Notes: generated by a model from the sequence alone, not told the origin. DNA of 64,000 bases from Vitellaria paradoxa (GCA_019916065.1 CM034234.1:5368342-5432341); one strand, 5' to 3'; shown: positions 25,363 to 37,713, numbered from the stretch's first letter. Numbers and translations: made by a program.

Positions 25363-25882
25363 ACTATTTGGTTTGTTAGAAATCAACAAAAATCTTTAAA
25401 AATTTCTGAAAATCTCTAAAACTCTCTAACATATTTTGATTATCTCGTATTTCGTGAAATCTCTATAAATTTCTATATATATCAACATATCCCAACAAAT
25501 TTTTACAAACCCTAATATCGTTTTTCAAACCCCATTAATTTTTTTACAAACTCCAATAACTTTTTAATAACTTTTAACAAATCTGATATAAATCTATAGG
25601 TACAGACCGAAAAAAACCGTTTTTACAATTTTTTCTCTAACTTTTTTACACAGAAGTCAAAAAGTTTAATAATTTTTAAAAAAATTCTGATATAATAAAT
25701 CCGTAGGAATGAACCCAAAAAATCATTTCCATGGTTTCCCTCTCCCCAACTTTTTACCACAAAAATCTAAAAGTTACACTACTCATCTTCAAAAAATGTG
25801 GTTTGGGTTGGAACACCAAACACCAAAAATTATTCCCAATCACATTTTTTTTTATTTGTTTTACCACCCCAAACGCTACCTT
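25363..25882. mobile_element. Non-autonomous GTTTGG-ended element (450-bp family)
   Basis: It runs from GGCACTATTTGGTTTG to CCCCAAACGCTACC. Four units of the form 'aaccccattaatttttttac' and blocks 'aaaatctctaaaactctctaa' are shared with 15001 and 39524. No coding content. Confidence 0.55.
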
Positions 25883-27266
25883 TATCCCATGTAAAAATAG
25901 ATCCATATATACTACTTTAATTATGATGAATTTATAACTTTAGATGAATTTATAACTTTAGGTGAATTTATAGAGGCTCCTAACAAATTTAAATGAACGA
26001 TTTTAAATAATGAATTTAAAATTATTAAATTTAGAATTTACCTTGCACCGACGCACAATTTTATACCTAATTTTTAGAGATACAAGATTGGTCTCTTTCA
26101 ACATCTTAATTGTGCAATATCACAAGCTCTTGTCAAAAACAAATTGTCAATACTCTAACGTTTACTTCTTTAACAAGACCATTCATTGATCATTTAAGCA
26201 TTAGATTACAATGGGAAATCGAAAATCGAAAATTGTAATCCCCAAAAATTTGTGGCGTTAATACAACATTGTTAACAACCCATGATTTGGAAAAGAATCT
26301 AGCTATCACCTCAACCCATGAAGTCCAAAATCAACAAAATATTAATTAAAAATGTTATAATTTGTAAAGAGTAATTCTATAATGTGAGCAAAATATGTCA
26401 AATTAAATTTGATCAAAAGATATAAAAATTTATGAGTTTATCATTTTAAATAAAAAAATCTTATTAAAATATATTTTAATTATAAAAATGCTACTGCCAC
26501 ATTATTTAAGTAACTTTTTTAACGTACTTTTTAAAAAAAAAAGCATTTAATTTTCATTTATAACGTGGTCTAATTCATCCTAAAACACCCATTTTCCAAC
26601 CCCTAAGGACTAGCACGACGACTCTGTGTATAACCCACGTCCCAAAACAAAACAAAACAAAACCAAACCAAAAGGGGGTGTTATCAAACTTTGTAAAGCA
26701 AAACGAAAGCTAGTTATTGGGTTTATGTCAATCTTAAACGAGAAGATTCCCGGATTTGTTGGGTTTATGTCATTATTTTGCAAGGATTTGGTTTCCAAAG
26801 TCAATCTTACGTATCAAAATCTATGCTAACATATTTTGGTTTTGTCCATTTGTAAGTTAACTCAAACAATTAGGTGGTGGGTTTGGAGTTTAAAAAATAA
26901 TAAAATATTTTGTAATTTTTTTTCTAGTGTTAGCACGTGTCATACCAAAAAATTTGAAGAAAATTAATTAAAATTTAAAAAGTTGATGATTTTTTATGAA
27001 AAAATAATAAAAATTAAAATTTATTGAAAATTTTTGGTACTCCAAAATTTCAAATGGACTTGTTATATCTGTTGTCATATATGTTTAAATGTATAGCAAT
27101 GGTAATACAAATATAAGTAAGTTATAATTGTCGTTTATTGGGCTTGAGTTTAATAAACATTTTTGTTATCATGGTATAGTACTTTTATTTATTTACGAAT
27201 TAATAGATGAATTTACTTACCAACAAAAAAAGAAAAAAAAATTAATGAGTTCTAAAAGGCAACTAA

Positions 27267-27454
27267 GGGGCTATTTGGAAGAAAAAAATTGGTAAAAAAG
27301 TACAGTAAAAATAGAAAGATGTGACATAAAGATGATATGTGTTAAATTTTTTTTTGGTAAGTAAATATGTGTTAAAATTTTATTGGAAGAAAGTACAAAA
27401 AAAAAAGTTAAAATTTAGTAACTTTTGATAAGTTTTGCCCAACTAAGTAGGGCC
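27267..27454. mobile_element. Tourist-like MITE with TAA duplication and nested micro-insertion
   Basis: It starts GGGGCTATTTGGAAG and ends near GTAGGGCC, with TAA on both sides. It shares 'aaagatgtgacataaa' with the element at 57998. An 18-bp poly-T/GGTAAGTAA insertion with its own 12-bp duplication sits inside it. Confidence 0.55.
27335..27376 (-). mobile_element. 18-bp micro-insertion with 12-bp target duplication, nested in a MITE
   Basis: ATATGTGTTAAA is at 27335-27346 and 27365-27376. Between them is T9 followed by GGTAAGTAA. This is the third such case in the window. Confidence 0.65.
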
Positions 27455-27760
27455 TAATTCTATTGTGACAATAAATGTTAGGCCATCAAATTCATAATTA
27501 ATTTCAGTAAATAGTAAATTTTGAAACAACTACAAATTGAAACAACTGGTTGAATTTATGCCTATAGAAAAATGAAAATGATACCACAACTGTAATTTTA
27601 CAATTATGATGGGTTAAGTATTTTTAAATAAAAAAAAAAAAATAAAAATTAAAAGAAAAAGAAAGAGAAAAAGGTAAAAGGAAAACCTTAATGATTCTTC
27701 TTTAATTAAATAAAGGTGTTTTAGGTGTGTAATTAATTAATCCTGCATTCTTAGCGCCTT

Positions 27761-28309
27761 CCTAATTAAGCCAAGCATGCTCGCCACGTGCCGGCAAATG
27801 GACGGGCATTGCCGGTTGCCCGCGCAGTGAGGGCGAGGTCTCTCTCCCTCTCTCTATCTCTCTCTGACAGAGCATAGATTTTGAATGTTCAAAAGACAGC
27901 AGCCACAGGGAGCGTGTGAGCCCAGCGGTGGAGTTCGCTCGAACGGCTCTCTCTGTCATTAATGTCGCTCTTTCGTTCTAACGCTCACTAACTCTGAACT
28001 CAGTTGCTCTCTCTTTCTCTCATTGCTGCTTCTCTTCTGCCCATTTTCTTTCTCTACTTTCTCTCTCTAAAAGTCTTTCCTCAGCCCCCCTTTCTCTCTC
28101 CTCCCTTTTTCCCCGTAGATTTTGCAAATATGTACTGCTAGAATTTGAATTCAGCTTAAAATCTAGGGTTTCTGCGGCGATGATATTTCTCGGATCCTTC
28201 CTCTCTCCGGTTCAAGGCATTCTCGTGCTTTTCCCGATCTAATTTTGCCTTTTTTTTTTCTTTTTTGCTTTTTATCATTTTGTCTATCTTGAGTTTGAAT
28301 TTTGTGAAA
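27761..28309 (+). promoter_or_regulatory. Promoter and pyrimidine-rich leader of the TRM-like gene
   Basis: A perfect G-box (CACGTG) is at 27785-27790 in a locally GC-rich patch (27770-27840). CT-rich tracts at 27838-27866 and 28004-28115 are typical of plant 5' leaders. No clear TATA box is seen at a fitting distance, and the transcription start cannot be placed. Confidence 0.5.
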
Positions 28310-28364
28310 ATGGAGAGGTTTCGGCAGAAGAAGTCGAAGATTCGTACTGTCACAGAAGGTCAGT

Positions 28365-28418
<54 letters not shown>

Positions 28419-31400
28419 TTGTTTGTGTGTTTTTCTATGCCTTTCTGAACAATGTATGCCTGTTTGGTTGCCGAGAAGTCGAGAAGTGGAGAAACTCTCT
28501 GTGGAGAGACTGTCTGTGTAGAGAATCTCTCCCTTTTTTCAGAATTTATCTCTGTTTGGTTGCTGAGAAACTGGAGGAAAAGCAAATAAGATGATTTTTG
28601 AAAACTTTGTTTTATTATTTTATTTTGTTTTTGTTTTTTGTTTTTTTAAATATGATATTAAACACTCTGATTTGAGGAGTTTTTTTTAATAAAAATTTCT
28701 CAATTTTAAAAGCAAGGATGCTCGGGATTGTGATAATTTTGTTTTTTTTTTTTTCCTTCATTTTCTCAGCACTCAAATGGAGCCTTTGTGTTTCTTTCTG
28801 TTTTGGTTTCTCTATTTGCTCTTTGGAGTGCTTGGAGTTCATTAATAAGGTTGAATTTTGGTTTTGTTTGAGCTTTTGGTAAAGTAAGCTTTGTTTGCAA
28901 GTGGAATTGAGTAGCTTCTTTTCCGTAGTGGTATCGAAATGATTTTGTTTGGTCCTTATCAATTTCGAGGGTTATCATTAGAAATAATTGCAGTCTCTAG
29001 TGCTTTAAAAGTCCTTATGATCAATTTATTTATAACTTCTCAAGGCCTTGATTTACCAAATTTGTGCTAATATCGAAATTTTCTTTGGTTTTTTCAACGC
29101 CAATTTGTGTCAATGCATTTCCCTGTGTTTCTTCAGAAAATCTGAGTTGTTCTATTTTTATTGAAAATTTTGAGTTTTTGGGGTCGAGCTGGATCGGCTT
29201 TTCAAATGAACTTTGATTTTCGGAAGAGATTCATAATTTTGTTCATTTTATTGCATACTATTTCCACCCAACGTTTCATGACCTGTTTTTGGTGATTTGC
29301 GCGTAGACAAATTGTGGTCATCTGCATGCATGGCCTTTATATAGGTATCATCTTGGAATGGTCATTCTACAATGTTATTATTTTCCAGGAATCAGAAAGA
29401 TTCAAAGACAAAGAAGTCCAACAAAATTTGCATCAGAATCTAGTTCTTACAATGGCGTTACCACCAACGGAGATTTGGTATACTGACTTCTCTATATATT
29501 TGAGTTCGATGATTTGAAATTGCAAATTTTAACATTCACTTCTAGACATTGGCAACACAATGCTAACAATGATCATTATTCATTGTTAGTACTGAATTTG
29601 TGATTCAAAATTTTTTATTTGTACCTTTAGGTCACATGTGAGTCAGGGAAGAGCTCTTCAAGACAAGTTACTGGAACTCCAATAAAGAAGTTACTAGCAG
29701 AAGAAATGTCAAAAGAAACTGAATCCAAGAGACGCCCCCCAAGTGTTATTGCCAGATTGATGGGTTTTGATGGGCTGCCATCTCAGCAGCCTGTTAGTAG
29801 ACAACATAAGGGGTTCTTAGAAACATATCAAGAGGGGACTGCATCGCTAGCATCCCAAAGGGATGGTAAACCGTATAAATGCCGATTGAATAGGAAAAAA
29901 TCAATGGAGGAGGAAGAATTCAAGGATGTGTATGAGGTTTCAGAAACATCAAAAGTAGAGCGGAGCCGTTGCGTAGCAAAAGGGACTGTAAACTCAAAGC
30001 TTTCTGAGGCAGAGATGGCATTTGTTAGGCAGAAGTTCATGGATGCAAAACGTCTTTCCACTGATGAGAAGTTTCATAATTCAAAAGAATTTTCTGATAC
30101 GCTTGAGATGCTGGACAACAACAAGGACGTATTGATGAAATTTCTTGAGCAGCCAGACTTCTTGTTTACAAAGCATCTTCTTGATTTGCAAGGTACTGCT
30201 TCCAGATCACACTGCAGTCGCATAGCAGTTGTAAATCCATCAAATTCAGAAAAGGACGAGGGCAATACTGTCGGGTTGAAGTTGGGAAAAAAGACTTTAG
30301 GAAATGACAATAGCTCTACCCGGAAACATCATGATAGTCTTTCTGTGTACTCTTACAACCATCATGGAGTTCGAAAACCTCTCAAGTCCTCAAATTTTCA
30401 ATTAGAAGTGAAGCCTGAGACAGGCATCCTCCCAACAAGGATTGTTGTTTTGAAGCCTAATCTTGAAAAGGTGCGGAGCACTACTAAATCTATTTCATCA
30501 CCCGGATCTTCCCATGGTAATCTGTCAGATTATAGAACTCACGTGGAATATCATAGTACTCGTTTCAATGAGACAGGACCACGAGTTAAGAATAACATGT
30601 CTAGAGAATCCAGAGAAAAAGCAAAGGAAATTACTAGGAGAATGAGAGAGAGTCTTCACAGCAAGCCGATAGATACCTCCTCCATATTCAAAGGATATGC
30701 TGGGGATGAGAGCTCATATTACGTGTCTGGAAGTGAATCTGGAAATGAATCAGATGTGACAATGCTAACTTCTAGAAAGTCCTTTGACTTGAGTAACCAA
30801 GGGAAGCCTTCATCATCTTCTTCACGTGAATCTTCTGTAAATAGGGAGGCCAAGAAGAGACTCTCAAAGAGGTGGAAGATGTCCCAAAGGTATTATCAAG
30901 ATGTTGGACCAGTTGGGAAAGGCAGCACTCTGGGTGAAATGCTTGCTATTTCTGATGGGGAAATTAGGCCTCAGAATTTTGATCCAATGATTGATCTGGA
31001 GGGGTCCACTGACAGATTTGGTAGCAATGATGATACTGCAGAGTGGGATAGTCCTTCAGGTATTAGTAGTAGGGATGGTTGGAAGGATGAATGTTTTAGA
31101 AACTCTTCTAGATCGAGATCTGTTCCTGCTTCTTATGTTGGCTGCAGTGGTCCTAAATCAAGTGTGCAATATGGAATTCTTGACCAGGACAGTCATTTGA
31201 TCTCAGGAGAAACCATGAATCAGGGTAGAAATAAGGCAATCATGGGTAATTTCCATATGAAAGAAGATTATTCGTCCAGAAGCTTAAGAGCTGGCAACAA
31301 GAAATCTCGGTCATCTTATCTTACCTGCAATGATGGTACTGACTCTTTAGGGGAAAAACAATTTAGCCAATCTCAAAAGGAGATCAACCTTGAAAAGAAA

Positions 31401-34400
31401 GATCAGTCTGAACAGAAGTCTTTGGTTGCTGAGATGCCAGCTGGTAGTGTCAATGGTAAAAGTTTGATTACTGATGCCAAGGTGAACGTGGTAAGTGAGG
31501 ACATGGTCATGTGTTCTGAATCTTCTGATGAGTTGCCCCAAATACCATCAACTTGTTTGATAAAAAACAGCAATTCTTCTACTCCTGGTCCAGATGATTC
31601 AAAAACACAGGTTTGATTCACTTGATTATCTTTTAATATTACTTGTCACGATATAGATACCGTTATTATGACAACCATGGTTGACATAACTGCCTTTTCT
31701 AGAACCTCTGGGTCAACACAATTCATTTTACTTTTTCATTAAATTTTTTAGGTGATTTAGCTTTGTTTGACTTTTAATGTAAAACTATGGTTGACTTTGT
31801 TTAGGTGATTTAAGTGAAATACATAATTCTTTCTTCTGTGCTTCTAATATGATTTGTTGTATAAAAATCCCAAGTGATTAGAACTTTCCTTTCAATAGTT
31901 TCGTGATTCAATTCAAAGTCTTCTTTCAATGTAGAACCAAAAAGTCGTATCTAATTTGATTTGGTATAAAGTTAGCGAGGACCAGAAGTCTAGAACCATT
32001 CGATAATTTCCTTATTTAATTCGAACTCTTTTTTTGATATGTTTTTGTTTAACTAAAAAAAATATAAAAATACCTATGGTATGTTTCTTGAGATTGAGTG
32101 AAGCATAGGTGGCCCTGATGGATGCCTTATTCCAGCTTCCAAGCCACATGTCCATGAAAGTCTTCAAGCCTGGTTCCTAGCCATTAATGGCCATAGTCTA
32201 GGTTCTGCAATGATACTCTTGGGTTTTACTAGCTCAAGGAATATATTATTCAAGGATGAGATTTTTGGTTTATTCAAAATAATGAAAATGTTTGGCTCAA
32301 GTTGGAGTTATGGTCTGTGGATGGAACCTCTTATGACTAAGGGAAGGGGATGCTTCTAATGGCTAGCAGATGTCTCCATGAGCGTTAGGAGTTTAAGGCT
32401 ATAGTCATTATGTGCGTTATCTCTAGCTGATAATGGCTTAATTCTGGACTGGAGGGTAAATAAGAGGTCCATGTGCCACCTCACAAGGATGGCATGTGGA
32501 GCCACATCCAAGGAGATCGATGTGCTAGTGAGATGATTTGATATGTCACCTGGGTGATAGAGGCACACCTTTGCACAGATGTCTTACAAGGAGAAGGCTG
32601 CTAATCAATACTGTAAGTTTGTTGCCTACGTGTAAAACCTCTACCAACTGAAGTCAAAGTTACCAGTATGAACCCCCCAGGCATCATTACATGGCTCCTG
32701 GTTCTTGTAGGGTGGATCAGGAGCTTTAGGGATTAGTTCCACTAAAGGTGGGAATAGTGGATACCCTTCGCAATAATAATAGTAACAATAAAATCCATGA
32801 GTTTGTTTTGCTGCAAATAGGGATTTATTTCCTTTTCATTTTTGTTTCTGGAGTATTCTACCTTGTGACATGGGAGGTTTTGTTGAACAAGGAAGTTTGA
32901 TAGATAGATATGGTAGGAGCTGAAGAAGGGATTATTGAAGGGAATTACATAATTGCTGGTTGTATGTGAAGAACTAAATCATCATTGCCCATGGAGGCTA
33001 CTACCGGAATTGGCTGATTAGTGAGCGTCTTGGGAGAGTTGTATAGAGTGGTAAGTTGATTAATAGATAAGGTGGGAGGGTTGAAGGGGATTATTGAAGG
33101 CAATACCTTGGCTGTTGCTTGCTTGAGGAGAGAGAATCACTGGAGACAAGCGAAGCTTCGCCGGTTGGGCAAAGTTGGAAATAAGCTGTATGGTGTTCAT
33201 CAATTAATACTTCTGGATGATGCATGATAAAAATACTAATTTGGAGATTTCCTTTTCCATGTCTGTGATCGGAGTAAACAAGTACATGATGCATTAAATG
33301 CTTGTGAATTGTTTCAATCATTCTCTTTCAAATCCGATAAATTAAGTTAATTAAGTTTCCTTATTCCTTTAAATAGTGACATTATTTTTGATTTATGATG
33401 TTCCAGGAACCTCAAATTGGACCATCTGAAGAAGATATGGTTCTGATGCAGTGCCCAGTACCTGAACCACAATCTCCGTCAAGCTCAAAGGAGGCTGATC
33501 ATCCAAGTCCAGTTTCAGTTCTGGAAGTCCCATTTTCAGAAGATGTATCATCTGGTTATGAATGCTTTGAGCAAGTCAATGCTGATCTTCACGGTAACTA
33601 AAATGTGCTTTTTATTTTTTAAAGGATTCACTATTTTAAACCACTGTACCCAAGAAACATGAATAATTTAAGGTAGATGTGTTCGTGTTTGACATATATT
33701 TAACACACATACTTGTTGGATACTCTCTTGGCAATTGGCACGTGTTGAAAACTTAACATTAATTAACATATATGTATCAAATATTTATTTAGAATCCATG
33801 GGTAAGTTTGAAAAATCAAATATTAAATTAAAATGTATTTATACTTATTAATCCCTTTCTAGTTTTTTCAATTTTAGGATCACTAAAATCCCAAATCTTC
33901 CAAATTGTAACATTCAAACCCCCCCCCCCCCGGAAAAAAAATCGTCCAATTTGCTTACAAATAGAAATTTATTATATAGATTTAAATAACATATAATATT
34001 AAATCGTTGTTACTTGTATATGTGTGAAAATTCATATTTTTCATGGCGTGTTAGCTTATTCGTCTTGTGTCGTACCTGCATTGAATGTCTATGTCAATTT
34101 TTCTTAGGGTGGAACTCTAGGAGTCATCACACTTCACACCATCCCACAGGACATAATTATTACCCTTTTCCTTTTGAAGGAGCGTAAACAACCTAAATTG
34201 GAAACATGTGTGGTGCAAATATTTGGTGACTAGTAAGCTCAGTCTAAATCTTAATTTCATCTTTTGTTGCCTTGCAACTTGGATCGAGTTAATTCCATTG
34301 TTCTGCAGTAATCGTCTCAAAAACAATTTAAGGCAATATTAATCATTTCCTTAATCAGGTCTCAGCAATCATTTTGTTGGAATGATCTCATTTTCATATG

Positions 34401-35088
34401 TTCTCTGCCTTTATCATCAATGTACCCAAAAATACAAGCACTTAATTTTTATCTATTATCTTCTTTGTTACTGGCAGAGCTTAGAATGCAGCTCAAGCTT
34501 CTCAAGATGGAATCTGGAGGATTTGCAGGAGGGGAGATCCTTGGGTCAAGTGACACGGATGTCGGCCCAGGATTTCTCGCAGCCTGTGAAGAGAATGGAA
34601 TATTTAAATATGAGAGCTGGGAATCATCTTATCTAGTGGATGTGCTAGCCGGCTCTGGATTCGATGATGCCAACCCCAGTACGATCATCTCAGCCTGGCA
34701 TTCTCCAGATTGCCCTCTCGACCCTTGGCTGTTTGACAACCTTGAGAAGAAGTACTGCAACGGGAAGACGTGGTCGAGGTCTGAAAGGAGGCTGCTGTTT
34801 GACCGAATAAATTCTGGGCTCTTCGAGCTTTTCCAGCGGTACAAGGACCCAAATCCATGTACAATATTGAAGGTCTGTCCCAATTGGCACAGATACGGTG
34901 GTCTTGACTACGAGCTGCATAAACTACTGACAAGCGAAGAGAAGAAGGCAACAAACGAGGACGTGACCAAGAGGATGCTCGACCGGGAGATGGGGTGGCT
35001 AGATTTCGGGGATGAAATCGACGTAATAGGTAGGGAGCTCGAGAAATTGTTGATAGATGACCTAATAGCGGAGGTTGCAAATATGTAG
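28310..35088 (+). CDS. TRM-like protein (DUF3741 + DUF4378)
   Basis: Five exons, 28310-28358, 29389-29477, 29631-31610, 33407-33593 and 34478-35088, join in frame with GT-AG introns into a 971-residue protein. The N-terminus (MERFRQKKSKIRTVTEG) is basic. The GTPIKKLLAEEMSKE stretch leads into a DUF3741 motif, VIARLMGFDGLP, at residues 85-96. A long Ser/Lys-rich, probably disordered centre follows. The C-terminal domain is DUF4378, with WLFDNLEKKY from residue 852 and DREMGWLDFGDEIDVIGREL at 937-956, ending seven residues or so after LIDDLIAEV. This arrangement is known from the TON1-recruiting-motif (TRM/LONGIFOLIA) superfamily, which acts on cortical microtubules and cell shape through TON1 and PP2A. 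The subgroup is not determined and the function here is inferred from the family. Exon 3 holds two-thirds of the coding sequence. A poly(A) signal AATAAA lies at 35139. The gene looks intact. Confidence 0.9.
28369..28412 (+). repeat. (GT)22 microsatellite just inside intron 1 of the TRM-like gene
   Basis: The dinucleotide run starts only 10 bases after the splice donor at 28359 and offers many alternative GT dinucleotides. It is likely length-variable between individuals. Confidence 0.9.
31611..33406 (+). other. 1.8-kb intron 4 of the TRM-like gene with an unexplained GC-richer insert
   Basis: Bases 32090-32770 are richer in GC than the rest of the intron and end in a short AATAATAATAGTAACAATAA tail, like a retroposon 3' end, but no coding domain was recognised. 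Bases 32898-32965 and 33053-33122 are a diverged direct repeat sharing GATTATTGAAGG. Confidence 0.5.
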
Positions 35089-35189
35089 AATACGGATCAA
35101 AACTGCACTTTAGGAAGAGCTGCATTCAGAAGATGATGAATAAAAGGGATCATTACACCAAGAAATGTACTCGATGATCGCCATATTTT

Positions 35190-35227
<38 letters not shown>

Positions 35228-36951
35228 TCTTGCTGTTAAGAAAATCTCTTGAGTTTAATATTGATAATTGAAATACAGATTCTGCGGGGGCATGTTCTTG
35301 AACAGGTTTAGTTTTTTCCAATCACAATGCAGGTTTGTATCCGTGGCTCATTTATATGCTGAATCTGTCCAAGCCTAGCTGAACCGACAGGTAAATTTAT
35401 GTGGATTGGATTCGGCTGTTCCATTCCAGAACTGGTTTGGTTACTTTGGTATCTTGAAGAGTGGATTGATTTTTATGTTTTACTAGAGGTGAAAAGAAAA
35501 AATAAATGTGAAAATAGAAATGCTAGAAGGACAACATGAGGGCTAAGATCTTGGAAACGGGCTGTAAATCTCACGATATATGGATATCTATCTATATATA
35601 TATATATAGATATATTTTCCGCGAATTAAAATGAATCGTCACATTGACATAGAACGGAAAATGCATCGAAGACAAAATTTTAAACAAACAAAAACACTAG
35701 GCCAAATATATATGATACATGATAGAAAAAAGAGTCCCAAGAATACACCTGGACTAGGTTAACATATATTAATTTGTGTTTGTGGACGGAATCGTGTTCA
35801 ACTTTGGTTTATGCGAGTTCGTTCGGTCTGCGTTTAGCTCTCATGAATAGTTGGATTAATGAAAAGCAGCCGTAGTTTTGATTTCTAATATAATAATATA
35901 ATAAATCAAACCTTGATCATGATCAATAGTTCAATTAATCAAGAGCAAGATATAATAATATAATAAATTAAGCTTTATGAATAGTTCAATTAATCGGTTG
36001 CATTAAACTGATCAATAATCAAAATAACGTCGTTTTGAATCTTTAATTTAATATATATAATAATGTAATAAATTAAACCTCAATCATGATCAATAGTTCA
36101 ATTAATCAAGAACGTAATATAATAATATAATAAATTAAGCTTCATGAATAGTTCAATTAATGGGAGCATTAGACTGATCAATAATCAAAGTGACGTGGTT
36201 TTGAATCTTTGATTTGATATATATAATAATATAATAAATTAAAATAAATTGATTTGTTTGACTAAATTAAAATTTAAAATAATATAATAAATTAAAATAA
36301 ATAGTCTCGTTAAACTAAAACTCCATAGTTTCACTGAACCAAAATGCAATCTTTTGTCATTTTAATCAAAAAAAAAATTATTTGTTATGTATTTTTTATC
36401 TAGTCGACTTGTAATCTTGAGTCGAGTGCTTATAGATTTAGATACTTTTATTTTTAAAGGGTAACAAATCATACTCAAATTCCGCTCGTTAGTTACAAAT
36501 TACAACTTAATTCGTAATTATTAATAATGATCGTTACATAATTACAAAAACAATCACAATCCTCAATAATTTTAACATGCATGATAACAGTAACATTTGA
36601 ATAACGGTAGAATTTATTGTCATTACTTTCCGGAATGATTGCTTGATTTTCAAGAAAAAGAAAAAAAACAAAAAAGGCCATTATTGAATCAACCCAAGTA
36701 ATTAACATGCCTAGAATGGGCTAATTATAGGAAGAAATTAATTAACATTAATATCTATAAAAACGATACTAGGTAATGTACTGATCAACATTATGTGCCC
36801 CTTCAATCATATAAATTCCAAATCACAGTACGTAACTAACTGCTATTTCATCTACCCAACAAATTAATCGAAAGGAATGTCCTAAATAAAAAAAAATAAA
36901 TAAAACAAATAAATAAATAAATAAACAATGAAACTAATTAAAATAAATTAA
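35089..36951. other. Intergenic DNA between convergent genes
   Basis: It starts with the 3' untranslated region of the TRM-like gene, which includes AATAAA at 35139 and (CT)n at 35192-35223. A 167-bp tandem duplication follows at 35888-36222. The rest is AT-rich. A run of AAAT repeats at 36891-36925 lies just beyond the stop codon of the DUF7086 gene. No exon was found. Confidence 0.65.
35888..36222. repeat. Tandem duplication, period about 167 bp
   Basis: Copies begin near 35888 and 36055. Both contain GATCAATAGTTCAATTAATC (35921 and 36088), then TTAAGCTT.ATGAATAGTTC, then CTGATCAATAATCAAA and GTTTTGAATCTTT. A short third start is seen after 36222. Non-coding. Confidence 0.75.
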
Positions 36952-37713
36952 TTAATTCAAACGATGGAGAAAGCCTTGAGGGTCAAGTTGCTTGCACAAA
37001 CCAAGATAAGTAAGATAAAGAACTCGGTCTTTCGCACCGGTTCGATGATTCCCAGTGTGCTTGCAAAAATACCTCAACTCGGCAAGCTTGCAACACCCAA
37101 GCATTTGTCCCAATAGCAAGAACAACCAATTGATGGATCTCTTCTTTTTGATCACTGGCTTCACGCAGCTCTTTTGCCCGCAAAATTCACAGTCTGGGAG
37201 GATCGGGTTTACCCAAACCTTCGGCGCCCGATCGCGCATTGTGTCCTTATTCGTCGACACGAAGGATGCGATTTCGAGGAATTTCTTGTTCAGATCGAAC
37301 TCAATCTCGAACTGTTTGTCGCACTTCTTGCATTGCACTAGGCCTCGGATTTTGTTTATTCCGATCGAGGATAGGTGGTGGAGATTGTGAACCGTGGCTC
37401 GTTTTGCGGTGGCCCATGGGTATGGCAGTGGTATCGTCTCGCTCTTTCCGGCCGCCCTGAGAGCCTGTATTGGCGTCCGCCGGGTGCGCGAGGGTCGGAT
37501 CGAGCTGGCAGCGGCCCCTTCTTGACTGGACGTCGAGGGATCAATTGGGAGATAGATGGTAGAAGGTGGTGGTGGTGGTGGAGATGGTGGGGGAAATGGG
37601 TTTTGAGTTGGAGTGGGGATTAAGTCTTGTGATGATGATGATGATGACAGTGAGAGTGTAACGAGCTCCTCATCTTGGCTTTCGCATTTGAGTTCTCTCA
37701 AGGAATGATTCAT
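36952..37713 (-). CDS. DUF7086 zinc-ribbon-like plant protein
   Basis: A single uninterrupted exon of 253 residues. The N-terminal 95 residues are low-complexity: a Ser run at 22-28, a Pro-rich stretch at 34-50, then Arg/Ala-rich sequence. The conserved domain starts at PLPYPWATAKRATVHNLHHL (residues 96-115) and contains paired cysteines C128-x2-C131 and C175-x2-C178 with C183, C207/C208 and C217, which suggests metal binding. The PYPWAT entry and CxxC pairs match the plant-only DUF7086 family. No biochemical role is established that I know of. There is no membrane segment or signal peptide. The start at 37713 is the first ATG in the frame after a GA-rich leader. It is transcribed towards the TRM-like gene (convergent). 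Confidence 0.88.
   Translation of the reverse strand: MNHSLRELKCESQDEELVTLSLSSSSSSQDLIPTPTQNPFPPPSPPPPPPSTIYLPIDPSTSSQEGAAASSIRPSRTRRTPIQALRAAGKSETIPLPYPWATAKRATVHNLHHLSSIGINKIRGLVQCKKCDKQFEIEFDLNKKFLEIASFVSTNKDTMRDRAPKVWVNPILPDCEFCGQKSCVKPVIKKKRSINWLFLLLGQMLGCCKLAELRYFCKHTGNHRTGAKDRVLYLTYLGLCKQLDPQGFLHRLN

Larger units (their letters stand above)
10499..27760. other. 17-kb gene-free intergenic region full of transposon remnants
   Basis: No host gene is supported here. Apart from elements listed separately, the region has (TA)n tracts near 12640 and 22283, a GA patch at 12012, long homopolymers (including 17 G at 23747-23763), a GC-rich patch at 13770-13970, and long AT-rich stretches with many short open frames but no exon-like splice structure. 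The 3' end of the RPGE gene transcript probably occupies the first few hundred bases. Confidence 0.65.

Noticed and set aside
28163..28594. Open frames on both strands over the TRM-like gene leader and first intron
   Set aside because: They consist of (GT)n/(CA)n translation (CVCVCV or HTHTHT) and cross the real exon 1 and its donor site.
34629..35125. Long antisense open frames over the last exon of the TRM-like gene
   Set aside because: The sense frame has DUF4378 conservation; the antisense frames have no family resemblance and are shadows.
37055..37623. Plus-strand open frames opposite the DUF7086 gene
   Set aside because: They are complementary shadows of a conserved single-exon gene.
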